A stretch of DNA of 64,000 nt from Pseudalkalibacillus sp052246725. Its GTDB lineage: Bacteria > Bacillota > Bacilli > Bacillales > Fictibacillaceae. The notes below the pieces were generated by a model. It did no database searches. It saw only the letters and a list, made by a program, of their open reading frames with translations, and was not told the origin of the DNA. Shown in pieces: positions 52,178-61,466 of the stretch. The stretch's first letter is position 1. Every line of letters begins with the position of its first letter. Position numbers and translations under genes: made by a program. The stretch lies in the NCBI GenBank assembly GCA_052246725.1, contig JBQQCL010000011.1; one strand, given 5' to 3'.

Positions 52178-52528
52178 ATATTTTCACTCCTTTAGTTTTA
52201 GTCTTAAACCAAATTTACACAATAATTGACAATTACCTTCTTACTTTCTAATAATTGGGACTATTTCGAAATATTTCATACGAAGGATTCATCCATAAAG
52301 TGGAAAGGAAGGAGTTTTGCTCGATTTAACGGTCGGGACTTTTGACATATAAAAGAGGAAGGAAGCAAAATTTAGGGAAGATAAGCGAAAAAGAGGGAAA
52401 AAGAAAAAGCTGATTTTTAATGGATCAGCTTTTAAGAAGAGAATTATCGTATAATTCGTCGTTCTCAACGAAAAATTTCAACTTTGCTTTAAATTATTTT
52501 GACTTGGCATCGAATAATGAAAAGTTTG
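52178..52528. other. Intergenic region between the giant protease and GNAT genes
   Basis: 351 bases. It contains the protease promoter region, the GNAT terminator (52408-52436) and AT-rich sequence with no other gene. Confidence 0.5.
52408..52436 (-). terminator. Terminator of the GNAT gene
   Basis: AAAAGCTGAT/ATCAGCTTTT with loop TTTTTAATGG. On the minus strand a T-rich run TTTTTCTTTTTCC follows, about 95 bases after the stop codon. Confidence 0.7.
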
Positions 52529-53425
52529 CTACGAATTCAAATTGTAATTATAACAGACCATCGTTTCGTATTGTTCAAACCCTTCAGACAAGTAAAGGTT
52601 GACCGCCTTTTCGTTCTCAGCGTTTACCGTGATCAATGCCTTTGTTAAGCCGACCCCTTTGCCGAATTGCAACCCTGCTCTCAGCAAGTTACGCCCTAAC
52701 CCTTTTCTATGATAAGATTTTTTGACTGCGATTAAATGGATGAAAAGGTGCACTTCCCCTTTATGGACTTCCCTTGTCGTCCTCACAAGTCCAACGGGTG
52801 TGTGCTCATCGAACAAAACCTTAATACTACCCTCTATATAACCTTCTTCATTACGCATTTTTTTGACTTCCTGTGGAAGGACAGGGGTTTCTGAACCTGC
52901 AAGAGAGGCGAAGGCATCATTGCGCACTTCACACCATGCTTCTTCATCTCTCTCGAATTGGAAGGTTCTCAATTGATAACCTTCTGGGAATCTGACTTCG
53001 CCAACAGGAGAATCTGTTCGGTCTAAAACGAATGAATAACGCTCGATTTCAAATCCCAGTGTCTTAAATACATCTCGCTGGAACCGGCATTCACCATGTA
53101 CGAAAAGGAAGAAGCGGTCGATCATATTTGTATGCGGCAAAATAGCCTCCAGGAGTAATCGATAAGCCTCAATACGTTCAATCTCAGAATAGAAAATACG
53201 AAATCGTCCTCGCTTCCCTCTTCTGAAATAATCACCCATCATCAAGGATGCGGCACCGATCACTTCCTCTCCGTCCTTTAAAAGATAAGTAGGATTCTCC
53301 TTATCATTTCGGAATGATTTCAAATCTTCATCATTTAAAAAAGAATCGTCTACAGCACATCGCCATTCTTTACAATGCCGCAAAAAGCGTTCAATTTCTG
53401 TGTCCCTCAAGGGTTCTACCCTCAT
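52529..53425 (-). CDS. GNAT N-acetyltransferase (tandem-domain type)
   Basis: A 298-residue protein with two GNAT-like domains. The first is partial (residues about 1-140), the second complete: LFIHLIAVKKSYHRKGLGRNLLRAGLQFGKGVGLTKALITVNAENEKAVNLYLSEGFEQYE (about 220-285), including the acetyl-CoA motif RKGLGRNLL. The start ATG 53425 is preceded by GGAGGAG; a GTG/ATG eight codons earlier is possible. It acetylates an amine; the substrate is unknown. It is located between two S8 protease genes. Confidence 0.85.
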   Translation of the reverse strand: MRVEPLRDTEIERFLRHCKEWRCAVDDSFLNDEDLKSFRNDKENPTYLLKDGEEVIGAASLMMGDYFRRGKRGRFRIFYSEIERIEAYRLLLEAILPHTNMIDRFFLFVHGECRFQRDVFKTLGFEIERYSFVLDRTDSPVGEVRFPEGYQLRTFQFERDEEAWCEVRNDAFASLAGSETPVLPQEVKKMRNEEGYIEGSIKVLFDEHTPVGLVRTTREVHKGEVHLFIHLIAVKKSYHRKGLGRNLLRAGLQFGKGVGLTKALITVNAENEKAVNLYLSEGFEQYETMVCYNYNLNS

Positions 53426-53504
53426 ACATTCTCCTCCATTCGTCGCCACAAAAAAAAACTGCGAATGAAAATATCACTCACAGTCATTATATATCGAACG
53501 GTTG

Positions 53505-54830
53505 TTATTCAGGTATTGATTTTTCAGCATTGATGAAGCCACGGCCATAGATGTTCGGATCAAGTCCTTCTCTTTGATCTGCTCCTTTCAAAAGCATCTC
53601 CTTGATCTGATCCGTGGTAGCATTTGGATTGTGCTGTAACATCAGCGCAACAACACCTGCACAAATCGGTGTTGCCATTGATGTGCCCGACATGACGAAA
53701 TAATCGCCGTCGACCCGGCTCGACTTTTGCAGCTTATCGATGTAGGAGTTCGGGGAACGGAGAGAGACGATATTGACTCCAGGAGCCAGAATATCGGGTT
53801 TTTCCAATCCATAAACCGTCGGACCTCTACTTGAAAAACTAGCAACATCATCATCCGATTTGTCTACTGTGTTGAAGTCATCCGAAGCACCGACAGTAAT
53901 CACACGATCGCTAACCCCTGGACTTGAAATCGTTTGGACATTCGGACCGCTATTCCCTGCGGCTACACACACGACGATTCCATTTTCCCAAGCTTTTTCG
54001 ACACTTTGCACCATCGGATCTTTATCTTCATGTTCATACTTTTGGGCAGCTGCTCCAAGGGACATGCTGATGACATCTATTTTTTTATCTGGATGATCCT
54101 TATTGTATTGGAGACACCAATCGATTCCTTGCATGATTGATTCCAATGTACCGGACCCCATTTTGTTCAACACCTTTATCCCGATGAGATTTGCCTCATA
54201 AGCAGGTCCTCTATATTTCCCATTTGAAGCTGTTCCATTCCCGGCGGCATCACCTGCACAATGAGTTCCGTGACCATTGTCATCATATGGTTCTATTCGC
54301 TGATCTACGAAATCGACAAAGTCTACAATTCGACCATCAAGGTCTTCATGAGGGTGAATACCAGTGTCGATCACTGCAATGGTAACGTCTTTTCCGGACA
54401 AAGCCGTATTGTTCCGAATGATATTTTCAGCATTCACTGACGGCGTAGCAACATCCAACAAGGCTTGTACTTCTCGATTCAGATAAATTTTTTTAATATG
54501 AGAGCATTTACTAAGGATGTCTTCGAGCATGGCAGGAGTAGCATCGATACTGCAACAGGATACGAATGAGAAGGTTTTCCTCATCCGGCATCGTGTATGG
54601 CTTTTTGAAAACTGATGGAGTTCATGGCATCCATTCTCAAATCCATCCTCTTGGAATTCGATGACGACTGAAACTTTCTTCATTTTCTTAATGAACCGTT
54701 CAACGGAATTGTGCATAAAGCAAGGAATCCAGGTAAACGGCCTGTACATGTAAAGCATTTGTTCTCGCAGTGGCTGATCGATTTTATGCGCATAGGTTCG
54801 TATGGTTTGAACCATGGAATAACCAAACAT
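53505..54830 (-). CDS. aprX: AprX-like intracellular subtilisin protease
   Basis: A 441-residue S8 peptidase without signal peptide. The N-terminal 130 residues (MYRPFTWIPCFMHNSVERF...) are the AprX-specific propeptide-like domain. The catalytic triad is Asp155 (VIDTGIHPH), His187 (DNGHGTHCAG) and Ser384 (SGTSMATP). Length is one residue from B. subtilis AprX (442). It would act inside the cell, late in growth or in sporulation. It is unrelated in domain content to the giant subtilase nearby. Confidence 0.94.
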   Translation of the reverse strand: MFGYSMVQTIRTYAHKIDQPLREQMLYMYRPFTWIPCFMHNSVERFIKKMKKVSVVIEFQEDGFENGCHELHQFSKSHTRCRMRKTFSFVSCCSIDATPAMLEDILSKCSHIKKIYLNREVQALLDVATPSVNAENIIRNNTALSGKDVTIAVIDTGIHPHEDLDGRIVDFVDFVDQRIEPYDDNGHGTHCAGDAAGNGTASNGKYRGPAYEANLIGIKVLNKMGSGTLESIMQGIDWCLQYNKDHPDKKIDVISMSLGAAAQKYEHEDKDPMVQSVEKAWENGIVVCVAAGNSGPNVQTISSPGVSDRVITVGASDDFNTVDKSDDDVASFSSRGPTVYGLEKPDILAPGVNIVSLRSPNSYIDKLQKSSRVDGDYFVMSGTSMATPICAGVVALMLQHNPNATTDQIKEMLLKGADQREGLDPNIYGRGFINAEKSIPE

Positions 54831-54987
54831 ACTTTCACCTCTATCAATTTGTCAGGTCTTTACTAGATTATGAGAATCTAATAAAAACGTAACGGTACAC
54901 GCCTATTTGATAGAGAAAATAGATTTCAGGGCGAAAATTACAGAAATGAAGACAGACGCTGACGTTGCATCTGTCCTCATCTCATTC

Positions 54988-56103
54988 TCACGTTGTCTGA
55001 CCGATCATCGACAATCGTTTGATTTCTTGCTCAATTTCATCTTTCAGTTCTTCCACTTTAGCGTAATCCATTGCTTTGATATAGTAACTTTCTAATTCAT
55101 CATGATATTCCTTTGCCTGTGCAAGGCATTGGATTGCATTTTTCATATTTGAAGCATATCGTTCGGTTATATCCAATAGTTCCACTGCATATTTTTCATC
55201 CGTTCCCGGGGTAATTGTTCTTTTATACATATCAACGATCTCATCATTTTCACGATCCGGAAAATATTCATGAGGTGCTGTACTATCGAAAATCGCAATA
55301 CCGAGCTCCCGTATGATGACCATATCAAGGCTGTTCGGATCGAATCCACAATGATAAATTTCAACATCAAATCCTTTATCTTCCGCTGTTGCGGCAATCT
55401 TTTTCAGCAGCGTCGATTTGCCTGATCCTGGTCTGCCTTTGATAAAATACCGTTTGTAAATCCCCTCTGTCAGATTGGGGACAAAATCCACGGCTCCTTT
55501 TGGCGTCGCCGCCCCTAAGAAACGATGTACTACCTTTGAGTCTTTATGCAATGATTTACCTGCAAAAAATTCTTCAATTAATTCATTTGTCAGTTGATCG
55601 GCTTTTGCAAAATCCATATTTTCGATATAGATTTTTTCCCATTCATCATGTACTTCCAGCGCATCTGCAAAATATGCATACGCTTCATTAAAAGCATCAG
55701 ATATACGGGTGCCGAGCTTTTCGATTTTTTCCCGGTGAGATGCCAGTATGTTTGAATCCCATGCGGATCCTAAATTTACATATTCCTCCACTGCCCCAGG
55801 GAATTTCGGTTCAATGACATGCGGTGCTGTACCGTCGACGATTCCGACTTTCAATGTTGTAATGATTACCCCATCAATCGACTCATTATCGGATGAACAG
55901 TGAAGAAATTCTATATCATATCCTCTATCGTTCCATTCATGCCCGATCGCTTTCATCAGTGATGATTTTCCTGTGCCAGGGCCGCCTTTTAAAATGAACA
56001 AACGGTCTAGTCCCTCTAAACATGATTCATATAGACTGTAAAATCCTCTAGCGGTATTCCCGCCTGCAAAATAGTTCGTGATCTTACCTGACAAGACAAG
56101 CAC
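54988..56103 (-). CDS. Tandem P-loop ATPase of the PRK06851 family
   Basis: A 371-residue protein in which one ATPase unit is duplicated. Walker A is GGPGTGKSS at 40-48 and GRPGSGKST at 223-231. Each is followed by a matching block, HCSSDNESIDGVIITTLKVGIVDGTAPHVIEP and HCGFDPNSLDMVIIRELGIAIFDSTAPHEYFP, and an acidic helix. No partner domain is present. Such proteins occur widely in spore-forming Bacillales, with unknown role. It stands alone on its transcript. The duplicated sensor-like Asp/Ser pattern suggests both halves bind nucleotide (inference). Confidence 0.85.
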   Translation of the reverse strand: MLVLSGKITNYFAGGNTARGFYSLYESCLEGLDRLFILKGGPGTGKSSLMKAIGHEWNDRGYDIEFLHCSSDNESIDGVIITTLKVGIVDGTAPHVIEPKFPGAVEEYVNLGSAWDSNILASHREKIEKLGTRISDAFNEAYAYFADALEVHDEWEKIYIENMDFAKADQLTNELIEEFFAGKSLHKDSKVVHRFLGAATPKGAVDFVPNLTEGIYKRYFIKGRPGSGKSTLLKKIAATAEDKGFDVEIYHCGFDPNSLDMVIIRELGIAIFDSTAPHEYFPDRENDEIVDMYKRTITPGTDEKYAVELLDITERYASNMKNAIQCLAQAKEYHDELESYYIKAMDYAKVEELKDEIEQEIKRLSMIGQTT

Positions 56104-56197
56104 TCCCTTCCATGATATCGGATTGCCTCTGTTATTATATGCAACAAAGCCTTTTTGGGTGATTGCCCAGAGTTAAAGGGTGCGTTTAAAGAACGTT

Positions 56198-56289
56198 GAA
56201 AGAAAACTTGGCAAAGCCGAGCCTTTGGCGTAGGCTGAGCTTTAGTTGCGCTTATATTGAAGAAAGTATTTTATACTTTCTTTAAATGC
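56198..56289 (-). repeat. Short repeat SR, solo copy h
   Basis: A complete copy (AAAGAAAACTTGGC...TTTATACTTTCTTTAAATG) with both hairpins, upstream of the DUF488 gene and after the divergent PRK06851 gene. It probably contains or overlaps the DUF488 promoter. Confidence 0.8.
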
Positions 56290-56334
56290 AAAAAAGGAAA
56301 ATTAATAAAACCAAATTGTACGGAGGTTATGAAA

Positions 56335-56685
56335 TTGGCTATTCAATTGAAGCGAATTTATGAATCTAAATCAGAAAATGACGGAAAACGGATCCTGGTT
56401 GATCGCATCTGGCCAAGAGGGATTTCTAAGGAAGAGGCAGGTTTAGATGAATGGTTGAAGGAGGCAGCTCCAAGTCCGGAGTTACGTAAATGGTTCGAAC
56501 ATGACCCTGATCGTTTCAAGGAATTCAAGGAAAGATATGAAAAAGAATTGGATAATGATGAAGAAAAACAAAAAGCTGTAGAAAAAGTAAGATCATTTAT
56601 GAAAGACGGAAAAGTGACCCTTTTGTATGCTGCCAAAGATCAAAAGCATAATCATGCTGTCGTTTTGAAGGATTATCTCTCTTGA
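56335..56685 (+). CDS. DUF488 family protein
   Basis: A 116-residue protein: IQLKRIYESKSENDGKRILVDRIWPRGISKEEAGLDEWLKEAAPSPELRKWFEHDP, the classic DUF488/YeaO pattern with the RxWPRG motif, then HNHAVVLKDYL at the end. The function is unknown. The start is chosen as TTG 56335, eight bases after GGAGG; the ATG at 56329 is only two bases from the ribosome site. It is a single gene. Confidence 0.85.
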   Translation: MAIQLKRIYESKSENDGKRILVDRIWPRGISKEEAGLDEWLKEAAPSPELRKWFEHDPDRFKEFKERYEKELDNDEEKQKAVEKVRSFMKDGKVTLLYAAKDQKHNHAVVLKDYLS

Positions 56686-56710
56686 TTTACGCCCGATTGT
56701 TCAAAAACTT

Positions 56711-56739
56711 TTCACAAATAATTATTATCGTGTTATACT
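56711..56739 (+). promoter_or_regulatory. SigA-type promoter of ywcE
   Basis: TTCACA (-35, 56711-56716) and TATACT (-10, 56734-56739) with a 17-base spacer, about 120 bases upstream of ywcE. The start site would lie upstream of the cre at 56818. Confidence 0.5.
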
Positions 56740-56817
56740 ATTTGTAACAAATCGTTCACAAATTAGATTTAAAGTTGTCACAATGTACGGGACATACTTA
56801 TATGTAAAGTATTCTTT

Positions 56818-56831
56818 TGTAAGCGGTAACA
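56818..56831 (+). promoter_or_regulatory. cre (CcpA-binding) site in the ywcE leader
   Basis: TGTAAGCGGTAACA matches the cre consensus TGWAANCGNTNWCA at every position. It lies downstream of the predicted promoter, 29 bases before the ywcE start, where bound CcpA would block elongation. Confidence 0.7.
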
Positions 56832-56859
56832 ATCGGTTTATGAAGGGAGGCGTTCCATC

Positions 56860-57120
56860 ATGGACGTATTCTTAGTTTATTTACTTGTAGCAAGTGCGAC
56901 GCCGCTCTTTTTGTGGCAGGACCGGAAAAAGCTTGCGATCTTGCAAATCCCATTCATCCTATGCATGTGGCTGTATGTGGTTTTGTATTTGTCATTTGAC
57001 TTGAGTATGCTGACACATATTGTTTTAGGATCGATTTTTGTAGCGAATGTCATTTTCGCACATGTCGCTGCATTCATGATCTTCACTGGACACGCGTTTA
57101 ACAAAGCGAAGAAAATTTAA
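56860..57120 (+). CDS. ywcE: YwcE, holin-like spore morphogenesis protein
   Basis: An 86-residue membrane protein with three helices (VYLLVASATPLFLW, LQIPFILCMWLYVVLYLSF, HIVLGSIFVANVIFAHVAAFMIF). It matches B. subtilis YwcE, which is needed for proper spore morphology and germination and lies next to qoxABCD there too. Here it converges on qoxD, with a strong shared terminator (57186-57210). The leader carries a perfect cre, so catabolite repression is likely. Confidence 0.85.
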   Translation: MDVFLVYLLVASATPLFLWQDRKKLAILQIPFILCMWLYVVLYLSFDLSMLTHIVLGSIFVANVIFAHVAAFMIFTGHAFNKAKKI

Positions 57121-57185
57121 TTTAACTTTTACTGTTGCATTTAAGAAGTAAAGGTTTTAAGCGAAATATGGCGAAAAGAAAAAAT

Positions 57186-57210
57186 GCGTGCTGACATGAC
57201 GTCAGCACGC
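57186..57210. terminator. Terminator between ywcE and qoxD
   Basis: GCGTGCTGAC/GTCAGCACGC with loop ATGAC, a perfect 10-bp stem usable in both directions. Confidence 0.85.
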
Positions 57211-57221
57211 TCTTTATGTGC

Positions 57222-57518
57222 TTAATGGAATCCGTATGACAATACGAATAACGTTCCAACTACGAGAATGACCGCGATAAATGCTGAATGAATCATCATG
57301 TGAGTCTGATCTTTTCCGCTACTGCTTTCTGTCATATGCATGAACATGAGCAGTTGGATGACCGCCTGGAATATCGCTAAGGTCACAATGATTGCGATGA
57401 TCACCGTCATCGAAAATCCAGAATACAACCCAACCCATAAAGCGACCAAGGTCAAAATGATGGATAATATAAATCCGATCAAATGCTGCCATGGAAAGTG
57501 TGAACTCTTTTTAGCCAT
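57222..57518 (-). CDS. qoxD: Quinol oxidase aa3 subunit IV
   Basis: A 98-residue subunit with three helices (LIGFILSIILTLVALWVGLY, MTVIIAIIVTLAIFQAVIQLLMFMHM, FIAVILVVGTLFVLSYGF). Its start overlaps the qoxC stop by eight bases. It completes the terminal oxidase that transfers electrons from menaquinol to O2. Confidence 0.95.
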   Translation of the reverse strand: MAKKSSHFPWQHLIGFILSIILTLVALWVGLYSGFSMTVIIAIIVTLAIFQAVIQLLMFMHMTESSSGKDQTHMMIHSAFIAVILVVGTLFVLSYGFH

Positions 57519-58146
57519 GGTGCATCACCATCCCATACAGATAAACTGCAGTAAAGATAAAGATCCATACGACGTCAAGGAAGTGCCAATACAAACTGGC
57601 GACAAATACTTTTCTGGTAGTATGTTTAGTCAATCCTCTTTGGACCAGTTGGATGATGATTAATATCATCCAGGCGATACCCATTGTGACGTGAGCACCA
57701 TGAGTTCCAACGAGAACGAAGAAGCCGGACCAATAAGCACTTGTCGTTAAGCTGGCTCCTTCATGGACGTAGTGGATGAACTCATAGATTTCAAAGCCCA
57801 GGAATCCTAATCCCAATAGTAATGTGATGCCCAGCCAGACAATCAGGCCTTTTAAGCTGCTACGCCGCATTTCATGAACAGCTAAACCGCAAGTGAAGCT
57901 TGAAGTTAAGAGCAAGAACGTTTCAATCAGGACACCTTTTACTTCAAATAACTCTCCAGGCGTAGGTCCATCCGCATAACGTCCTATTAATACGAGATAT
58001 GAAGCAAAAAGGGTTGCAAACAGAGCAATCTCTGCCCCAAGGAAGACCCAGAATCCCAAGATGTTCAAGCGACCAGTCTCCGATTGATATTCTAACGGCG
58101 TGTCAGGAGCTTCGTGCTTGCCGTTTTCAGATTGCACATATTCCAT
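57511..58146 (-). CDS. qoxC: Quinol oxidase aa3 subunit III
   Basis: A 211-residue protein with five helices (WVFLGAEIALFATLFASYLVL, EGASLTTSAYWSGFFVLVGTHGAHVTMG, LYWHFLDVVWIFIFTAVYL), as expected for subunit III of haem-copper oxidases. It is between qoxB and qoxD in the same operon and 14 bases from qoxB. Confidence 0.96.
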   Translation of the reverse strand: MEYVQSENGKHEAPDTPLEYQSETGRLNILGFWVFLGAEIALFATLFASYLVLIGRYADGPTPGELFEVKGVLIETFLLLTSSFTCGLAVHEMRRSSLKGLIVWLGITLLLGLGFLGFEIYEFIHYVHEGASLTTSAYWSGFFVLVGTHGAHVTMGIAWMILIIIQLVQRGLTKHTTRKVFVASLYWHFLDVVWIFIFTAVYLYGMVMHHG

Positions 58147-58160
58147 TTTTCACGCCTCCT

Positions 58161-60092
58161 CTACTCATTGGATTTTTCTATTCTTTCAATTTCTTCAACG
58201 GGTACATAATAACCATCTTCATAATCAAACGATCGCAGGACAAGCATGGCTAGTACACCGATCAGACCTGCAATCGCCATCCACCACCATTCGAATACAA
58301 GGCCAAAACCGCTTATGAAAAAGGCTGCTGACATGATAATCGGTTTCCCTGAGTAATTTGGCATATGAATTGGCTTGTAATCTTTCTTGATATCTTTAAC
58401 AGGATCCCGTTTCATTCTCGAATAAGCATCTAGTCCAGTTACCTCAGGAATTTTAGCAAAGTTATAGAACGGTACAGGTGTATGTGTCGACCATTCCAAC
58501 GTCCTGCCATCCCATGGGTCTCCCATCGTTTCACGTTCTGCATAACGGAAGCTCCAGTAAATGTTATAGACGAGCAAGACAAATCCGATCGCCATACCAA
58601 TCGCACCGGTTGTCGCAATCACATTCAAGTCGAACCATCCGTCTGCCCATTCGTATGTGAAAATCCGTCTCGGCATACCATCCAAGCCCAGGAAATACAT
58701 TGGGAAGAAGCAGACATTGAATCCAATCATGAATAACCAGAAACTCCATTTACCAATACGCTCGTTCAACTTGTGACCGAACATTTTCGGATACCAGAAG
58801 TACAAGCCTGCAAAACAAGCAAATACAGTTCCGGAGATCAATACATAATGGAAATGGGCAACCAGGAAATACGTGTTGTGATACTGATAGTCAGCTGCAG
58901 CCATCGCGAGCATGACCCCTGTCACTCCACCAATCGTGAAGTTCGGGATGAAGGCCAGTGACCATAACATGGCTGACGTTATTTTTATCCGGCCTTTATA
59001 AAGGGTGAACAGCCAATTGAAGATTTTCACCCCGGTCGGGATCGCAATCGCCATTGTCGTAATCGAGAAGAACGAGTTGACAACCGCATTCGCCCCCATC
59101 GTAAAGAAATGGTGCACCCAAACGATGAAGCTTAGGCCGGCAATGGATACCATCGACCAGACCATCGCTTTATATCCGAATAACGTTTTTCGTGCAAAGG
59201 TACTGATGATTTCTGAAAAAATACCGAATGCCGGTAAAATGACGATATATACTTCAGGATGACCCCAAATCCAAAAGAGGTTCGCCCAAAGCATCGGAAG
59301 ACCGCCGTCCGCAAGGGTAAAGAAATGACTACCGAACAGACGGTCAAAGGTCATCAAAGCAAGTGCTACGGTCAGCACCGGAAATGCAAAGATAATCAAA
59401 AGCATCGTGATCAAGGTTGACCATGTGAACATTGGCATCCTCATCACACTCATACCCGGAGCACGCATTTTCAATATCGTAACCAGGAAGTTGATTCCGG
59501 TAAGCAAAGTCCCGATCCCTGAAATTTGTAAGCCGAGCAGGTAATAATTTTGACCTGGTCCGGGATTCAGTTCATCTCCAGCTAATGGTACATAACTTGT
59601 CCAACCTGCTGATGGTGAGCCACCTATCACAAAAGAAATATTGAAAAGCATAGCACCGAAGAAGAACGTCCAGAAACTCACGGCATTCAAGTACGGATAA
59701 GCTACGTCTCTCGCCCCGATTTGAAGTGGGACGACAAAGTTAATCAAACCGATTAAGAACGGCATAGCCATAAAGATGATCATGATCGTTCCATGTGTCG
59801 TGAAGATTTCATTATAATGCTGCGATTTGAGAATTTCTGAACCTGGAGCGGTAATCTGCGCCCGCATGAGCAGGGCGTCGACCCCTCCGCGGAACAGCAT
59901 CAAGACAGCTGCAATGATATACATGATTCCGATTTTTTTATGATCAACAGTAGTGAGCCATTCGCCCCACAACCATTTCCACTTTTTGTAATAAGTCAGG
60001 ACAAAGACGATCGCGATCGATGTTAAGACAATTGAAGCATCCGCTGCATAGATGAATGGATCTCCTGTGACAAAAAATTCATCCCATTTCAT
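58161..60092 (-). CDS. qoxB: Quinol oxidase aa3 subunit I
   Basis: A 643-residue subunit with the haem-copper oxidase fold. Visible: the low-spin haem ligand region (TTHGTIMIIFMAMPF), the CuB/Tyr motif WIWGHPEVYIVILPAFG and the last histidine pair in FLVAHFHYVLISG. It reduces oxygen at the haem a3-CuB centre and pumps protons. Fifteen or so helices span the membrane. Start ATG 60092 is preceded by GAAGGGGGAAGAG. Confidence 0.98.
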   Translation of the reverse strand: MKWDEFFVTGDPFIYAADASIVLTSIAIVFVLTYYKKWKWLWGEWLTTVDHKKIGIMYIIAAVLMLFRGGVDALLMRAQITAPGSEILKSQHYNEIFTTHGTIMIIFMAMPFLIGLINFVVPLQIGARDVAYPYLNAVSFWTFFFGAMLFNISFVIGGSPSAGWTSYVPLAGDELNPGPGQNYYLLGLQISGIGTLLTGINFLVTILKMRAPGMSVMRMPMFTWSTLITMLLIIFAFPVLTVALALMTFDRLFGSHFFTLADGGLPMLWANLFWIWGHPEVYIVILPAFGIFSEIISTFARKTLFGYKAMVWSMVSIAGLSFIVWVHHFFTMGANAVVNSFFSITTMAIAIPTGVKIFNWLFTLYKGRIKITSAMLWSLAFIPNFTIGGVTGVMLAMAAADYQYHNTYFLVAHFHYVLISGTVFACFAGLYFWYPKMFGHKLNERIGKWSFWLFMIGFNVCFFPMYFLGLDGMPRRIFTYEWADGWFDLNVIATTGAIGMAIGFVLLVYNIYWSFRYAERETMGDPWDGRTLEWSTHTPVPFYNFAKIPEVTGLDAYSRMKRDPVKDIKKDYKPIHMPNYSGKPIIMSAAFFISGFGLVFEWWWMAIAGLIGVLAMLVLRSFDYEDGYYVPVEEIERIEKSNE

Positions 60093-60112
60093 AGTCTCTT
60101 CCCCCTTCCCTA

Positions 60113-61036
60113 CTAATGTGATCCATGTGAGTCATTGTGGTTATTTTTATCTTTTGATGGGTCCAATCCTTTGCGGACTTTGACTGCATAGTCTGGTTGC
60201 TTTGCATGATCGACCCATTCAAGATGTGTTGATGAGAATGTAAGCTTTTTAGTGAATAGTTCCTTTTTCATCAACTCATTGTATTTTTCTTGTGACAGTT
60301 TTGGTGCAGATTCTTTTGTTTCCTGTACCCATTTTTCGTAATTCTCTTTTGTTTGCGCTTTTACGATGAACTTTTGTTTCGCAAACCCTTCACCTGTAAA
60401 GTTTGCGTTTCTGCCTTTATACGTGCCAGGCTCGTCCGCTTGTAGATAAATCTCTGTTTCCATACCTGCCATGTTATATTCCTGTCCGCCTAATTGCGGA
60501 ATCCATAAAGCTGCCATTGAGTCAGCAGAAGTCAATTTGAAAAGGATTGGCCGGTCTTCTGGTATGTGTAGATAGTTGATTGTCTCGATATTTTCTTCCG
60601 GATAAGTAAAAATCCATTTCCAATCCACAGAAGTTGCATGGACGACCACCGGATCTTTATGGGATGTGGCCTTTGGTGGTTCTTCGAGTGCATAGATGGT
60701 TTTAACGGTTGGAACTGCAAGCGCTATGACGATGAGGACCGGTATCGCTGTCCAGATGATCTCAAGCACCTTGCTTCCCTCATCCTGAGGCGGTTCATAA
60801 TCGGCATTCTCTGGACGCTCCCGGTAGCGTACGATCATGAATGTGAAAAGGACAAAGACAACAAGCACGATGAAAAGCATGAATCCGATCGACAGCATGA
60901 TCAGGTCTTTCTGTTGCAGCGCAACGGGTCCTTTTGGGTCCAAAACTGCAAGCTCACTGCAGCCGCTAATAAAGGGAATCATAACTAGGGATAAGAATCC
61001 GAGAATGAATTTTGCCTGTTTTTTCAATGGAATCAC
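60113..61036 (-). CDS. qoxA: Quinol oxidase aa3 subunit II (lipoprotein)
   Basis: A 307-residue subunit with a lipoprotein signal ending FISGC, two transmembrane helices and an extracellular cupredoxin domain. The CuA cysteines (CxxxC) are missing, with no copper ligand set in the WIPQLGGQEYNMAGMETE region. This is the mark of quinol rather than cytochrome c oxidases. It is first in the operon (qoxABCD), with 20 bases to qoxB. Confidence 0.97.
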   Translation of the reverse strand: MIPLKKQAKFILGFLSLVMIPFISGCSELAVLDPKGPVALQQKDLIMLSIGFMLFIVLVVFVLFTFMIVRYRERPENADYEPPQDEGSKVLEIIWTAIPVLIVIALAVPTVKTIYALEEPPKATSHKDPVVVHATSVDWKWIFTYPEENIETINYLHIPEDRPILFKLTSADSMAALWIPQLGGQEYNMAGMETEIYLQADEPGTYKGRNANFTGEGFAKQKFIVKAQTKENYEKWVQETKESAPKLSQEKYNELMKKELFTKKLTFSSTHLEWVDHAKQPDYAVKVRKGLDPSKDKNNHNDSHGSH

Positions 61037-61466
61037 CTTCCTTCCTGGGGTTAGTCGTTTCTATGTGTATGAAGTCTTTACTTCTATGGAATTGACTAGA
61101 TAGTGAAGCAATGATTTTAGCAACCGGATAAACCAACTCTCCTATCTCAATCTGAAAACAGTTTGAGTCTAAAGAGGTTATGAGTTAGCTTTACCCTATC
61201 TCATTCATTTGTAAAACCTTTCGAATCCCTTTAAACACAAAGTGTCATCAGATCGTTAAAAGCTCAAAAATTTGAAACAAGTTGGTCAAATTTTATTCTT
61301 ATTATTGGATATTGTTTCATCGGTTGGCGATCCGTACCATTATTGAGGGTTAAACGAACTTAGTGTATACAATCACCCTTCGTATAATTCCAACTAACAA
61401 GCACATTGCCTGTTTTTCGTTAATGCGTTACTATTTAGTCACATAATAACGAAAAAGGTGAAAAAG
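61037..61466. other. Divergent leader region of qoxA and the SRPBCC gene
   Basis: 430 bases, AT-rich, without a gene. It contains the promoters of qoxABCD (minus) and of the SRPBCC gene (plus); I could not settle exact boxes. Confidence 0.4.

Noticed and set aside
56742..56765. Possible Rex box (TTGTAAC...TTCACAA) upstream of ywcE
   Set aside because: The spacing between arms is longer than the Rex consensus and one arm is imperfect.
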